64,000 bases of DNA, taken from assembly GCA_033854175.1 (NCBI GenBank), contig JAWOKN010000056.1, positions 11,702 to 75,701 on the forward strand, in the 5' to 3' direction. Each line of letters begins with the position of its first letter. Position 1 is the stretch's first letter. Origin of the DNA: DATKPE01 sp033854175 (GTDB taxonomy: Bacteria > Bacteroidota > Ignavibacteria > UBA10030 > SZUA-254). The position numbers and the translations under genes are program-made. Of the stretch, positions 48,416-58,072 are shown piece by piece. A model generated the notes under the pieces. The model saw only the letters and a list, made by a program, of their open reading frames with translations, did no database searches and was not told the DNA's origin.

Positions 48416-50506
48416 TTATTTCACGAGCAGCATTGTTTCTGTCTTCGTATACTCTCCCGCCTGCAAGCGGTAGAAATAAGGTCCACTCGGCAACTCCGCG
48501 GCACTGAATGTTCTCGCATAGACCCCGGCCGCCAACCTCTCCCTGTCGATCATCGTCCCCACCAGCTGACCCAGCAGATTAAACACCTTCAACGTAACGA
48601 CCGATTGTTTCGGAAGGCCAAACGCAATTGTGGTTGATGGGTTAAAGGGATTGGGATAATTTCGCGACAGATAAAATCGCGCTGGCAGGGGATCGTGGGC
48701 GGGTTCAATCCCCGTCATCATCTCCGACAATGGACGTCTCCACACCCCGCTCGTCACCGTTCCTGCGAAAAGGTTTCCATTATTCACAGCAAAAGCATAA
48801 ACCGTCGTATTCGGCATTCCCAGATTGACCTGGGTCCAGTACACCCCGTCGTTCGTCGAAAGAAAAATCCCGCTGTCACTTCCCGCAAAGATATTCAACA
48901 CGCCCCCTCCCTGAATCGTCAAGAGCGACCTTATGTTGAAATTTGTCAGGCCTGAATCGGCAGGAACCCAGCTCCCACCGTTATTCGTTGAACAAAAAAC
49001 CCCCCCGCCCAGTGTGCCGGCAAAAAGGCGTGTTTCGGTACCGGCAAGAGCGCGCACGTCCAGATTCGACAGATTTGAACTGACATCGGTCCAGCTCGTT
49101 CCATTATTTGTGGAGAGGAAAACGCCACCGCCGGATGTCCCTGTAAACAAATTTGTCCCCCCGCCCCCGTCGGGGACAACGGCAAACGAGCGTATTATGG
49201 AATTCGTCAGGCCAGAATCGGCCGCACTCCAGCTCGTTCCATTATTCGTCGAGAGAAACACGCCGCCTCCGGAGCTACCCGCAAAGACAGTGCCACCGCT
49301 CACAGCGAGGGAACTGAAGAGGGGATAGATCAGGCCCGAATCAACAGGGATCCATTCCGTCCCATTATTGGTGGAGAGAAAAACCCCGCTGCGCGCTGCG
49401 GCAAAGAGATTCGTACCGCTCGACGCAAGGGCGGAGATATACACGTCGTACAGTCCGGAACTCGCCGGGGACCAGTTCAACCCGCCGTCGGTGGTGCGAA
49501 ATACGCCGTTACCGGATGTTCCCGCGAAAACATTTATTCCATCGGAGGAAAGAGCCCTCACCGAGGTATTCGTCAGACCTGAGCTGGCAGAGCTCCAGCT
49601 TGTCCCATCATCCGTGGAAAGATAGACCCCACCGCCATACGTGCCGGCAAAAAGATTCGTTCCGTTGACGGCAATCGAATAGACCGAACCGTTGATCAAA
49701 CCCGAATCCACCGACACCCAGTTTTTCCCGCTGTTTGTTGACCGGAAGACGCCAGTACCGCCGCCTGCGTACAACGCCGTCCCTTTTGAAGCAAGAGTTC
49801 TAACATACGGATTCCATAAATCTGAATCGGCGCGGGTCCAATTTTGACCGTTATTGGTGGAAACACATACACCGCCGCCCCAGGTACCGGCAAAAAGATA
49901 TGAACCGCTGACGGTCAGGGTACCCACTTGGGAATTTGTCAGTCCGGAGTTAACAGCAGTCCAGGCGGATCCGTTGTTCGTAGAACGAAAAACCCCATTG
50001 TTCATCGTCCCGGCAAATATGTTCACCCCGTTGACACCGAGGGCAAGAATGGATGAATCGGTCAATCCTCCGCTCGCAGACGTCCAGGTAAGCCCATTAT
50101 TGGTCGACCGGAAGACTCCGCTCCCGGATGTTCCCGCGAAGATACTCGTTCCATTCACAGCCAGGGACGATACAAACATGTTCCAGAGGCCGGAATTCCG
50201 TCCGGTCCATGTCGCCCCGTTATCCGTGGAAAGAAAAACACCGCCTCCGCGGGTACCCGCAAAGATATTCGTGCCGCTCAGGGCGAATGAATAGACATAC
50301 ATACTGCTCAGACCAGAGGGAGTCCACGTCGAGCCGGTATTTGTGGAATGAAAAATCCCGTTATCAGTCCCCGCGAAAAGATCTGCACCATTAACGGCTA
50401 TGGCATACACATCGCCGCCAAAGGGACCGTTCGTCTGCACCCATTGAGCTTCAAGCTGATTCACCACAAAAGAGAATAAACACAGAAATGATACCATTCG
50501 CAGCAT
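48416..50506 (-). CDS. Secreted 14-repeat beta-propeller protein with type IX sorting domain
   Basis: 696 aa from ATG 50506, which has AAGGAGGG directly upstream. Signal peptide (MVSFLCLFSFVVNQLEA). About 14 imperfect repeats of 40 aa, each with a core such as LFAGTxGGGVFLSTNNGxxW, as in sialidase/BNR-type propellers; fourteen blades fit two seven-bladed propellers. The last 80 residues are a type IX secretion C-terminal sorting domain (NYPNPFNPSTTIAFGLP, VFNLLGQLV, GPYFYRLQAGEYTKT, final LLVK). Likely surface-bound or secreted; ligand unknown. Confidence 0.9.
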   Translation of the reverse strand: MLRMVSFLCLFSFVVNQLEAQWVQTNGPFGGDVYAIAVNGADLFAGTDNGIFHSTNTGSTWTPSGLSSMYVYSFALSGTNIFAGTRGGGVFLSTDNGATWTGRNSGLWNMFVSSLAVNGTSIFAGTSGSGVFRSTNNGLTWTSASGGLTDSSILALGVNGVNIFAGTMNNGVFRSTNNGSAWTAVNSGLTNSQVGTLTVSGSYLFAGTWGGGVCVSTNNGQNWTRADSDLWNPYVRTLASKGTALYAGGGTGVFRSTNSGKNWVSVDSGLINGSVYSIAVNGTNLFAGTYGGGVYLSTDDGTSWSSASSGLTNTSVRALSSDGINVFAGTSGNGVFRTTDGGLNWSPASSGLYDVYISALASSGTNLFAAARSGVFLSTNNGTEWIPVDSGLIYPLFSSLAVSGGTVFAGSSGGGVFLSTNNGTSWSAADSGLTNSIIRSFAVVPDGGGGTNLFTGTSGGGVFLSTNNGTSWTDVSSNLSNLDVRALAGTETRLFAGTLGGGVFCSTNNGGSWVPADSGLTNFNIRSLLTIQGGGVLNIFAGSDSGIFLSTNDGVYWTQVNLGMPNTTVYAFAVNNGNLFAGTVTSGVWRRPLSEMMTGIEPAHDPLPARFYLSRNYPNPFNPSTTIAFGLPKQSVVTLKVFNLLGQLVGTMIDRERLAAGVYARTFSAAELPSGPYFYRLQAGEYTKTETMLLVK

Positions 50507-50699
50507 AAACCCTCCTTGCACCATGCATTTGACCCATGAGATCGGAAATAAACAGTAACCCCTCTGCCCCCGGGAATTTACATCTGCAATCCACCATTAT
50601 ACTACGGGACGAACATGGAAGTTCCACGGATAGGAAAATATTTTTCACGCCCATGAAGCTTTGATAAAAGGCACGCCTGCCGCCTCTCAGGCGTATGTG

Positions 50700-51620
50700 T
50701 CAGTGGGAAACTATCTTTAATCCCAGCAGCTCGACATCCCTGCGGATCCTATGCTCCTCACCCCAATCGCTCCAGAAGACATCGCCCACCTCGAGGACAT
50801 AAAAATCCCTCTTGATGCGTTCCAGAAACGCAAGAGAAAAGTTCACCGAGGGAATCATCCTAAATATCCGCTGAAGGACGGCAGTCTCGTCCGGGGTTCC
50901 GAGGGCGGATTTCAGTTCAAAGAACGCTTCATAAATGTCGGGGAGTAAAATTTCAAAATGCTGGAGAAACGTTCCGACGTTCCCGACGAGCACCATACTA
51001 TTCCAGAGATGGCCCTTTTCGTGCAGGCGACCGACAACATCAATGGAAGGCTTCTCGATAAAATCCCTGACATGGAAGAGGTTTTTATTCCTATGGGTGG
51101 CGATTTTTTCCCCCTTCTCGATCCACCCGTAATTTTCGTCGGGGTACTGCGGAGCAATACCAAGCGCGATCAGGTGATGAGGAAACCTCGCCGCATGCTG
51201 CAGGGCATATTCGATATAGCCCATAAAGCGGACCTCCTCGAGAATAAAATGGTCTGAGGGAAATATCACGACAAACGCATCCGGATCACGGTTATAGACA
51301 GCCAGAAGCGGCAAAAGAATACCGGGGCCGGTTTCCCGGCAGCACGGCTGAATGATGAGAGTTGACGGAGGCTGGTCGCACAAATCACCCTTCACATAGG
51401 GAACATGTGCCTGATCGATAATCGTAAGAATCTGGTTTACGGGAAAAAGAAGGCGCACGCGGTCCAGGGTATGTCGCAGCATCGACCGCTTTCCGATGAT
51501 GGTGGCAAACTGTTTCGGGCGGTCGTCGCCGTGCAACGCGCGGATAAAGCCCTTCAGCCTGCGTCCCTCGCCCCCGGCAAGAATGATTGCCCATGAACGT
51601 GTGGTATCACTCACTGACAA
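50700..51620 (-). CDS. Mannose-1-phosphate guanylyltransferase-like nucleotidyltransferase
   Basis: 306 aa. Pyrophosphorylase signature WAIILAGGEGRRL near the N-terminus, DRPKQFATIIGKRSMLRHTL, VVIFPSDHFI and ENYGWIEKG, then FIEKPS and HLWNSMVLVGN. It would make a nucleotide sugar from NTP and a hexose phosphate; GDP-mannose is the best guess. It lacks the C-terminal isomerase domain of bifunctional ManC. Seventy-nine bases downstream of it lies nothing until 50506. Confidence 0.82.
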   Translation of the reverse strand: MSVSDTTRSWAIILAGGEGRRLKGFIRALHGDDRPKQFATIIGKRSMLRHTLDRVRLLFPVNQILTIIDQAHVPYVKGDLCDQPPSTLIIQPCCRETGPGILLPLLAVYNRDPDAFVVIFPSDHFILEEVRFMGYIEYALQHAARFPHHLIALGIAPQYPDENYGWIEKGEKIATHRNKNLFHVRDFIEKPSIDVVGRLHEKGHLWNSMVLVGNVGTFLQHFEILLPDIYEAFFELKSALGTPDETAVLQRIFRMIPSVNFSLAFLERIKRDFYVLEVGDVFWSDWGEEHRIRRDVELLGLKIVSH

Positions 51621-51825
51621 TGTTCCCTGATTATGTTACGGCAACGTTAACCAACCCCCGATCAAACTGCCATTACCCCTTATGCGAGTAAAATATACCA
51701 TCGCATGCCGAATTTTGCAACTCCCGGGTGAGGAACAGCACGGCGTCAACCGCCGAATCCGCAAAAAAATAGCCGGTTCAGACATGAACCGGCCAAGGCG
51801 GGGGTTTAGCCCCGGGGGGGACAAC

Positions 51826-53067
51826 CTAGAGAGTGCTATTCCCGTTCCCCTTCGGGACGCACTGAACCCAGCATCCGAAATTCTTCAATTCCTCAAGGCG
51901 GCACGACCAGACAATCTCATTATTCCAGACGGTGACATCGGGGCAGCCGTCGCACATATTCTGGCCGCCGTTCGGCATGAAGTCAATAGGCTGGATAATC
52001 ATGACAGACTGATAGTGGAGACCGCGGAAGAGGATTGCAGGACTGGTGAATAATTTCCTGAAAAACCGGCCGGTAATCCTCCGCACGCCCTCATCAAACG
52101 GGGAAAGAAGCATCATCGCGCGTCCCCGCCGGGTATCCTTCGGTCCGGAATAGGCCAGATAGCGCCCTTTGATCAAATGATGTCCGGTCTGGATAATCTC
52201 CATAAACTTCGGGCCGACATAGCCGAGGATGCCGTCCTTCTTCGTACCGACGCGGCCCGTCAGCAGCCACTTGAACGAATCGGGTTTCTCGGTCCCGTTA
52301 AGATACGCGCAGGGGTCGAATTCCGGAAACTTCTCCCGGATGGTTTTCACCACCTCAGGAGACTGAAGCGCGATATTCCGGGCGGAAGTTTCGGTATAGA
52401 CCAGTTTCTGCACATCGATTTTCTTGCCCCCGGCATACCAGTCAAACGGAAGGGCAGGGATAGCGGCGCGGTAGAGGATAAAGACGATGACATTGACGAT
52501 ATCGATATGCTCCTCGGCCCACTTCACCATTTCCGGAACATACTGGAGGGTATCCTCATACACGGTCGAATTAAACGCGCAGGAGAAACCGCCCACCTCG
52601 GCGAGCATTTCGGCAAGCTGCAGGCGGAATTCATTGAGCTCGAGTTCATTCTTATTCTTCCATTTCGGGCGACCCTGTTTGCTGTCGATATGGAAGGTAA
52701 AGCCGAACGCCCCGGCGCGTTTCAGATCCAGCAGGAGCTCCTTCGTCAGCAGCTGACCGTTTGTATTCACAATCGGCTTCATCCCCATCTCGGCGACCAT
52801 CTCGACGATATCGAGGATCTGGGGATGCATCAGGGGATCGCCGCCGGCGATCGAAACACCGTCCGCGGTACGGAGGCGGCGGAACGTCTTCAGCTCCTCG
52901 CGGACCTCATTGAGCGTCTTGTGGCTGTTCGGTACATTCTCCCGGTAGCACCCGTCGCACGCAAGATTGCATGCGGATGTCGGTTCCAGCCAAACGATGG
53001 CGTTATCCGGCAGGGTCCAGGGCAAACGGTACAGGTACCGGTGATCGATAACCGATGGTTCAGTCAT
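51826..53067 (-). CDS. Radical SAM enzyme with SPASM-like C-terminus
   Basis: 413 aa. Intact AdoMet cluster motif CNLACDGC (about 33-40) followed by VSIAGGDPLMHPQI (the GGEP equivalent). The C-terminal region has CDGCPDVTVWNNEIVWSCRL and CWVQCVPKGNG, a plausible auxiliary cluster site. Close in layout to proteins acting on lipids or peptides, but substrate is unknown. The N-terminal block LPDNAIVWLEPTSACN is common in that group. Forty-four bases after the phosphate acyltransferase stop, so probably in the same operon. Confidence 0.87.
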   Translation of the reverse strand: MTEPSVIDHRYLYRLPWTLPDNAIVWLEPTSACNLACDGCYRENVPNSHKTLNEVREELKTFRRLRTADGVSIAGGDPLMHPQILDIVEMVAEMGMKPIVNTNGQLLTKELLLDLKRAGAFGFTFHIDSKQGRPKWKNKNELELNEFRLQLAEMLAEVGGFSCAFNSTVYEDTLQYVPEMVKWAEEHIDIVNVIVFILYRAAIPALPFDWYAGGKKIDVQKLVYTETSARNIALQSPEVVKTIREKFPEFDPCAYLNGTEKPDSFKWLLTGRVGTKKDGILGYVGPKFMEIIQTGHHLIKGRYLAYSGPKDTRRGRAMMLLSPFDEGVRRITGRFFRKLFTSPAILFRGLHYQSVMIIQPIDFMPNGGQNMCDGCPDVTVWNNEIVWSCRLEELKNFGCWVQCVPKGNGNSTL

Positions 53068-53111
53068 GACAACCCCCTTGAAAAAGAATCAGACATACAT
53101 GATACGAACGC

Positions 53112-54026
53112 TTAATTCATCTGAAGCTGATTATGTTCCGCCATGATAATGCCGAGTGCCACTGAGAGGAGCTTTGCATCGGACTTATCCGCCCGTGACG
53201 GAATAAGAACGGGAACCCTGCCGCCCACGATAACATGGGCGAGCCGGAGGCCCGCAAAAAACGTAGTACTTTTGGCCAGGCTGTTGGCCGATTCAATATT
53301 CGCCGCGATAAGAATCTCCGCGTGGCCGGCGACAGGTGAATTGATCCTCTTCTCGGCGGCAGCCTCCTCCGAGATCGCGTTATCGAGCGCAAAAGGCCCG
53401 TCCACGATGCATCCCTTGATCTGCCCGCGTTCGTTCATCTTCGAGAGAGCGGCCGCATCAAGCGTCGACGGAAGGTTCGGAAGAACGAACTCCGTAGCCG
53501 ACAACACGGCCACCTTGGGATTTTCGTTTCCGAGGGCGTGGGCGACCTCGACGGCGTTGGCGATCAGCTCCATCTTGTTCTTCAGGTCGGGGGCAAGCGT
53601 CATACCGCCGTCAGTAATCATAATGAACTTGTTATCCCTGCGGGCGGGATACTCCATGATAAAAATATCCGAAAGGAGGCGGCCGGTACGCAGACCCGCA
53701 TCCTCGTGCAGGACAGCCTTCATCATCGTCGAGGTATCGATCCCCCCCTTCATCAAGATATCCCCTTTACCGCCCCGGACCAGGTCGACTGTTTTCAGAA
53801 GAGCCTCGGACGGATCCGCGGCGGGGACAATCTCCACGGACCCCTCTCCGTTCAGACCCGCGGAAATCCCGTAGGGGTCACCCACAAGGACAAGATCGGC
53901 AAGATGGAGATTCAGGACATCGCGGAGGGCTGCAAACGTCTCCTCGTTATTCGGATGAACGACAACGACCTTCTTCCGGTCAAGTGTCAGGGCCTTTTTG
54001 AGCAGGTCATCAAAATTCTTAATCAT
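53112..54026 (-). CDS. ptb: Phosphate acyltransferase (phosphate butyryltransferase type)
   Basis: 304 aa from ATG 54026 with AAGGAG about 8 bases upstream; the frame is open further but only inside the butyrate kinase gene. Family features: VVVVHPNNEETFAALRDVLN, ILMKGGIDTSTMMKAVL, FIMITDGGMTLAPDLKNKME, GPFALDNAIS, and the C-terminal LRLAHVIVGGRVPVLIPSRA. It exchanges CoA of acyl-CoA for phosphate. It partners the adjacent kinase (8-base overlap) to make ATP from butyryl-, isobutyryl- or similar CoA. Confidence 0.9.
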   Translation of the reverse strand: MIKNFDDLLKKALTLDRKKVVVVHPNNEETFAALRDVLNLHLADLVLVGDPYGISAGLNGEGSVEIVPAADPSEALLKTVDLVRGGKGDILMKGGIDTSTMMKAVLHEDAGLRTGRLLSDIFIMEYPARRDNKFIMITDGGMTLAPDLKNKMELIANAVEVAHALGNENPKVAVLSATEFVLPNLPSTLDAAALSKMNERGQIKGCIVDGPFALDNAISEEAAAEKRINSPVAGHAEILIAANIESANSLAKSTTFFAGLRLAHVIVGGRVPVLIPSRADKSDAKLLSVALGIIMAEHNQLQMN

Positions 54027-55095
54027 CGGCATACTCCTTCGCCTTCTCCTCCCCCCGGAGAACCCGCAGGGCCCCGTCGGCGAGAGCCTGCAGTTCATCA
54101 TTACCCGTCTGGACGAGAACCGGCGCTATAAACTTCACCCGATCCTCTATCCACGAGGTAAGCAGTTTTGAGTTCGCGATACCCCCGGTGAGGATAATTG
54201 CATCGACAGATCCCGACAGGACAGTGGACATGGCGCCGATCTCCTTGGAAATCTGGTACGCCATCGCGCGCAGCACCTCTTCCGCCCGGGGATCATCCTG
54301 GCCGATTCGCCGTTCGATATCGAGGACGGAATTCGTGCCGAGGTAGGCGGCGAGGCCGCCCTCGCCCATGATCATCCGGCGGACCTCCCCCTCGGAATAC
54401 TTACCCGAGAAGCAGAGGCGCAGGAAAGGCTGAAGCGGGAGACCGCCGGTACGTTCGGGGGAAAACGGACCATCGCTTGCTGCATCGTTGACGTCGATAA
54501 TCCAGCCTGCGAGGACGGGAGCGATGGAAATACCGCCGCCCAGGTGGCAGACGATAAACGAGGTGGAGGCGATGGGACGTTGAAACGCCCGGGCAGCCCT
54601 ATAGGCGGCCGCATGGATGCTCAGGGCATGTGAAAGGCTGCTCCGCCGGATAAGAGGGTGGCCGGAATAGAAGGAGAGCGGTTCAAACTCATCGGTGGAG
54701 ACAGGGTCGACCACAAACGACGGGCAGGAAAATTCCCTGCCGAGGTGATGCGCCAGTGCGCAGCCAAGGTTTGAGGCATGTTCCCCCTGAATATTCTTCC
54801 TGGCATCTGTGAGCATAGATTCGGAAACCCTATAGGTCCCTCCCGGGACAGGGCGAAGAAGGCCGCCCAGGGAAACGACAGCGGAGCAGGCCCGGGCATG
54901 TTTTTTTGCCCAGGCAGTGCAGAGGGCAAGCCGGTCCGCGAACTGGCCCCAGACAGAATCATACTTCTTCAGAAAAGCGGCGTCATGGGAAAAAGTCTCC
55001 TTTTCCGTGATGACGCCATTTGCACACAGGGCGATCTTTGTCGAGGTAGAACCAGGGTTGACGACCAGGACTATGAGCGCTTCCGCAGGTTCCAT
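54019..55095 (-). CDS. buk: Butyrate kinase family acyl kinase
   Basis: 358 aa from ATG 55095. VLVVNPGSTSTKIALCANGV is the family phosphate-binding start; SFIVCHLGGGISIAPVLAGW and DAIILTGGIANSKLL complete the ASKHA fold. It makes ATP and acid from acyl phosphate, and would act after the Ptb-type transferase. In this window the acyl-CoA could come from the VorB-type oxidoreductase. Seven bases after the NfnB-like gene. Confidence 0.92.
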   Translation of the reverse strand: MEPAEALIVLVVNPGSTSTKIALCANGVITEKETFSHDAAFLKKYDSVWGQFADRLALCTAWAKKHARACSAVVSLGGLLRPVPGGTYRVSESMLTDARKNIQGEHASNLGCALAHHLGREFSCPSFVVDPVSTDEFEPLSFYSGHPLIRRSSLSHALSIHAAAYRAARAFQRPIASTSFIVCHLGGGISIAPVLAGWIIDVNDAASDGPFSPERTGGLPLQPFLRLCFSGKYSEGEVRRMIMGEGGLAAYLGTNSVLDIERRIGQDDPRAEEVLRAMAYQISKEIGAMSTVLSGSVDAIILTGGIANSKLLTSWIEDRVKFIAPVLVQTGNDELQALADGALRVLRGEEKAKEYADD

Positions 55096-55102
55096 AAGAA
55101 TT

Positions 55103-56572
55103 TCAGGCCACGCTGTTGACGGGCTCAAAAACTTTTTGTGTTTCCTTCAGATCCTTCGACTGCAGGTACTTATGAATCGCAGCGGCTGCCGTCTTGCCGT
55201 CGCGCATGGCAAGGATAACCGTAGCACCGCCACGGGAAAGGTCACCGCCGGCGAAAATACCCTCTCGGCTCGTACCCTGTTCCTCATTGATCACGACCGT
55301 GCCCCGTTTGCTCGTTTCGAGGCCGGGGGTGGTGGCCTGGATAATGGGATTCGGTTTCTGGCCGACCGCCTCGATGACGGTCTGGACCTGGATGACATAC
55401 TCCGAACCCTTGATGGGGACGGGGCGTCTGCGGCCGGATTCATCCGGTTCCCCGAGTTCCATCTTCTGGCATTCCATACCGCACACCCAGTTATTCTTAT
55501 CCGCGAGGATGCGGGTAGGATTCGTGAGGAGGACAAACTCGACCCCTTCCTCCTCGGCGTGATGAATCTCCTCATCACGTGCGGGCATTTCCTCGCGGGA
55601 GCGGCGATAGACCAGATAGGCCTTCTTGGCGCCGAGGCGGAGAGAGGTTCTCACGGCATCCATGGCGGTATTACCGCCGCCGATGACGGCGACCTCCCTG
55701 CCGAATTTGATCGGCGTATCGAACTTCGGAAACTCATACGCCTTCATCAGGTTGACGCGGGTAAGAAACTCATTGGCTGAATAGACCCCGCTCAGGCTCT
55801 CGCCGGGGATACCCATAAAGGTGGGGGTACCGGCGCCCGTGCCGAGGAAGATCGCGTTAAAGCCCCATTCATCAAAGAACTCATCAATCGTGGCAGTACG
55901 GCCGACCACGAAGTTTGTATAAATCTTCACGCCCAGCGCCTTGATCCGGTCCGTTTCCAGGTCCAGGATCGTGCGTGGAAGGCGGAATTCGGGAATACCA
56001 TAGCGCAGCACCCCTCCCACGGCGTGCAGCGCTTCGAAAATCGTAACCTCATAGCCGAGTTTGGCAAGTTCGGCTGCGCAGGTCAGGCCTGACGGGCCGG
56101 AACCGACGATGGCAATCTTGCCCTTTCTGCGCTCACGGATTTCGGGAGGGACGAAGAGGTTATGTTGCATTTCGTAATCGGCGACAAAGCGTTCGAGTTT
56201 ACCGATCGCGACCGGGGGATGTTTCTTCCCCAGTGTGCAGACCGCCTCGCACTGACTCTCCTGGGGGCAGACCCTGCCGCAGATGGCCGGGAGATAATTC
56301 GCTTCGCGGATTTTGTTCACCGCGCCGACATAATCGCGGGAAAAAATGAGCTGGATAAAGCTCCGGATATCGATCGCGACGGGGCACCCCTCGATGCAGA
56401 TGGGATTTTTGCATTCAAGGCAGCGGGCAGCCTCAACGAGCGAGCGCTCCTCGTCGAGGCCGAACGACACCTCGAGAAAATTCTTCGCCCTCGCATCCGC
56501 GCCCTGCTCAATGGAACTCTGGCGCGGAATCTTCATCCGTTCCGAAGGTTTTTTGGGATTCACGTTATCCAT
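55103..56572 (-). CDS. NfnB/GltD-like NADPH oxidoreductase with 4Fe-4S clusters
   Basis: 489 aa from ATG 56572. N-terminal cluster domain ARCLECKNPICIEGCPV, ICGRVCPQESQCEAVC (about 50-120), then two nucleotide-binding folds (AIVGSGPSGLTCAAELAKLG and VAVIGGGNTAMDAVRT) and the C-terminal GGDLSRGGATVILAMRDG. It is either the small subunit of glutamate synthase or the large subunit of NADH-dependent ferredoxin:NADP oxidoreductase (Nfn); the NfnA-like gene directly before it, overlapping 8 bases, decides for the latter. Confidence 0.9.
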   Translation of the reverse strand: MDNVNPKKPSERMKIPRQSSIEQGADARAKNFLEVSFGLDEERSLVEAARCLECKNPICIEGCPVAIDIRSFIQLIFSRDYVGAVNKIREANYLPAICGRVCPQESQCEAVCTLGKKHPPVAIGKLERFVADYEMQHNLFVPPEIRERRKGKIAIVGSGPSGLTCAAELAKLGYEVTIFEALHAVGGVLRYGIPEFRLPRTILDLETDRIKALGVKIYTNFVVGRTATIDEFFDEWGFNAIFLGTGAGTPTFMGIPGESLSGVYSANEFLTRVNLMKAYEFPKFDTPIKFGREVAVIGGGNTAMDAVRTSLRLGAKKAYLVYRRSREEMPARDEEIHHAEEEGVEFVLLTNPTRILADKNNWVCGMECQKMELGEPDESGRRRPVPIKGSEYVIQVQTVIEAVGQKPNPIIQATTPGLETSKRGTVVINEEQGTSREGIFAGGDLSRGGATVILAMRDGKTAAAAIHKYLQSKDLKETQKVFEPVNSVA

Positions 56573-57416
56573 GTGCGACCTCTCCTTGTGCGATCTGGGC
56601 GGCAAGCTGTTCATCGGAAACCCGTTCAAGGTCCTGGTAGGTCCGGTTCCTCATGATCAGCTCATCAAAATCGACCTCATGCCCGTTAAACTCAGGACCG
56701 TCGACGCAGGCAAACTTCATCTTGCCGTTGACGGTCACCCTGCAGCCCCCGCACATGCCGGTACCATCGACCATAATGGCGTTCAGGCTGACAAAGGTCT
56801 TCACACCGTACTTTCTGGTAAGATTCGACACCGCCTTCATCATCGGCAGGGGGCCGATGGCAAACACGGCATGAACGGGTGTCGGACCGTCGAGGATATC
56901 CTTCAACTGATCGGTAACAAACCCCTTCCGTTTATACGAACCGTCGTCGGTCGTAACGAACAGCGTATCAGAAATCTTCTCCATTTCCTTCTCGAGGATA
57001 ATGAGATCCCTCGATCTGGCGCCGACGATCGACCAGATCGTATTACCCGCCTCGCGGAGGGCCTTGGTAATCGGATAAAGCTCGGCTGTACCGACGCCGC
57101 CGCCGACGCAGGCGACATTGCCATGCCGTTCGATGGGGGTAGGATTCCCCAGGGGGCCGACGACATCGGAAAGACTCTCCCCCGCCTTCATCCGCGAAAG
57201 AACCTTCGTGGTTTTGCCGATCGCCTGAACAATCAGGGTAATCGATCCCTTCTGGTTGTCGCTATCGACGATCGTGAGCGGAATGCGCTCGCCGGTTTCC
57301 GCGACGCGGATCATGACAAAATTCCCCGCAAGGCGTTTTCTTGCAATAAAGGGCGCCTGAATGACAAACCTCGTAATTGTCGGCGCAAGCTGTTCCTTCT
57401 CAATTATCGGATACAT
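56565..57416 (-). CDS. NfnA/SudB-like FAD/NAD and 2Fe-2S subunit
   Basis: 283 aa from ATG 57416 (MYPIIEKEQLAPTITRFVIQ). FAD domain RIPLTIVDSD, NAD domain NVACVGGGVGTAELYPITKA, and a C-terminal cluster site DGTGMCGGCRVTV...FACVDGPEF (2Fe-2S). With the following NfnB-like gene it forms an electron-bifurcating ferredoxin/NADH/NADPH transhydrogenase, balancing ferredoxin made by NifJ and the VorB-type enzyme. Some homologues are instead sulfide dehydrogenase or DHOD-associated subunits. Confidence 0.88.
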   Translation of the reverse strand: MYPIIEKEQLAPTITRFVIQAPFIARKRLAGNFVMIRVAETGERIPLTIVDSDNQKGSITLIVQAIGKTTKVLSRMKAGESLSDVVGPLGNPTPIERHGNVACVGGGVGTAELYPITKALREAGNTIWSIVGARSRDLIILEKEMEKISDTLFVTTDDGSYKRKGFVTDQLKDILDGPTPVHAVFAIGPLPMMKAVSNLTRKYGVKTFVSLNAIMVDGTGMCGGCRVTVNGKMKFACVDGPEFNGHEVDFDELIMRNRTYQDLERVSDEQLAAQIAQGEVAHG

Positions 57417-57477
57417 ATCCTCGTTCTGATCTGTGATAGGATGACCTCTGGTACTGTTTTCTTCATCGGGGGTAAAT

Positions 57478-57987
57478 TCAGTCAGGCCTGGAACCGGTCG
57501 TCTGGGCGATATCGGCGGCCAATTTCGCATACTCCTTCGGCGTCAGTTTTTTCCTGGAGAGCGGAATAAGTATGCCATCTTCATCGTTGAGGTGGATATG
57601 CATCAAACGGGCGAGGTACTTCGCCGCTTCGACAAGATCGGGGACTGAATTCCCGTAGACCCGTCCGTTCTCGATATCGCCGACGACATACTGCAGCCTA
57701 TTAAACGCATACCAGAGCTGTCGCCGGTTTTCCCGCATTTCGTTCACGGATGACAGCGCATACGGTTCCAGGAGGGGAAAGAGAAACTGTTCCTCGATCT
57801 GATCGTGGCGGCGGAGGACGGTATCGATATACACAGCGGCATCGGTAATCTGCTGGAATGCGTCGGCGGAAAAACCATACATCTTGATCGACTCCGCGGC
57901 GCGTTCGAGCTGGGAGAGATACTGACCCTCCTCCTTACCTTCGCGGATGAATATTTCAAAAGGATCCTGCATCTGATTCACTTTCAT
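57478..57987 (-). CDS. Hemerythrin domain protein
   Basis: 169 aa (ATG 57987, MKVNQMQDPF). Metal ligands: RRHDQIEEQFLFPLLE and LMHIHLNDEDGILIPL, plus an N-terminal helix, the HHE cation-binding layout of oxygen- or NO-responsive proteins. It is the first gene of the minus-strand Nfn/Buk/Ptb unit, with a TATAAT box at 58035-58040 and a perfect dyad behind it. Confidence 0.85.
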   Translation of the reverse strand: MKVNQMQDPFEIFIREGKEEGQYLSQLERAAESIKMYGFSADAFQQITDAAVYIDTVLRRHDQIEEQFLFPLLEPYALSSVNEMRENRRQLWYAFNRLQYVVGDIENGRVYGNSVPDLVEAAKYLARLMHIHLNDEDGILIPLSRKKLTPKEYAKLAADIAQTTGSRPD

Positions 57988-58045
57988 TGACACTCTTCGA
58001 CGGCCGGGTCACCACGGGACATCCCTCCCGGCCCATTATATCGCC

Positions 58046-58072
58046 AACAGGGTCACGACTGATGACCCTGTT
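58046..58072. promoter_or_regulatory. Perfect 10+10 bp inverted repeat in the divergent region
   Basis: AACAGGGTCA (58046-58055) and TGACCCTGTT (58063-58072) are exact complements with a 7-base spacer. On the minus strand it lies 6-32 bases upstream of TATAAT, over the -35 position, as expected for a repressor operator of the hemerythrin operon. Confidence 0.55.

Noticed and set aside
48230..48480. Plus-strand frame with protein-like stretch (DKYLLFYDMRGNDIDEN)
   Set aside because: No start codon with RBS, short, and continues into antisense sequence of the propeller gene.
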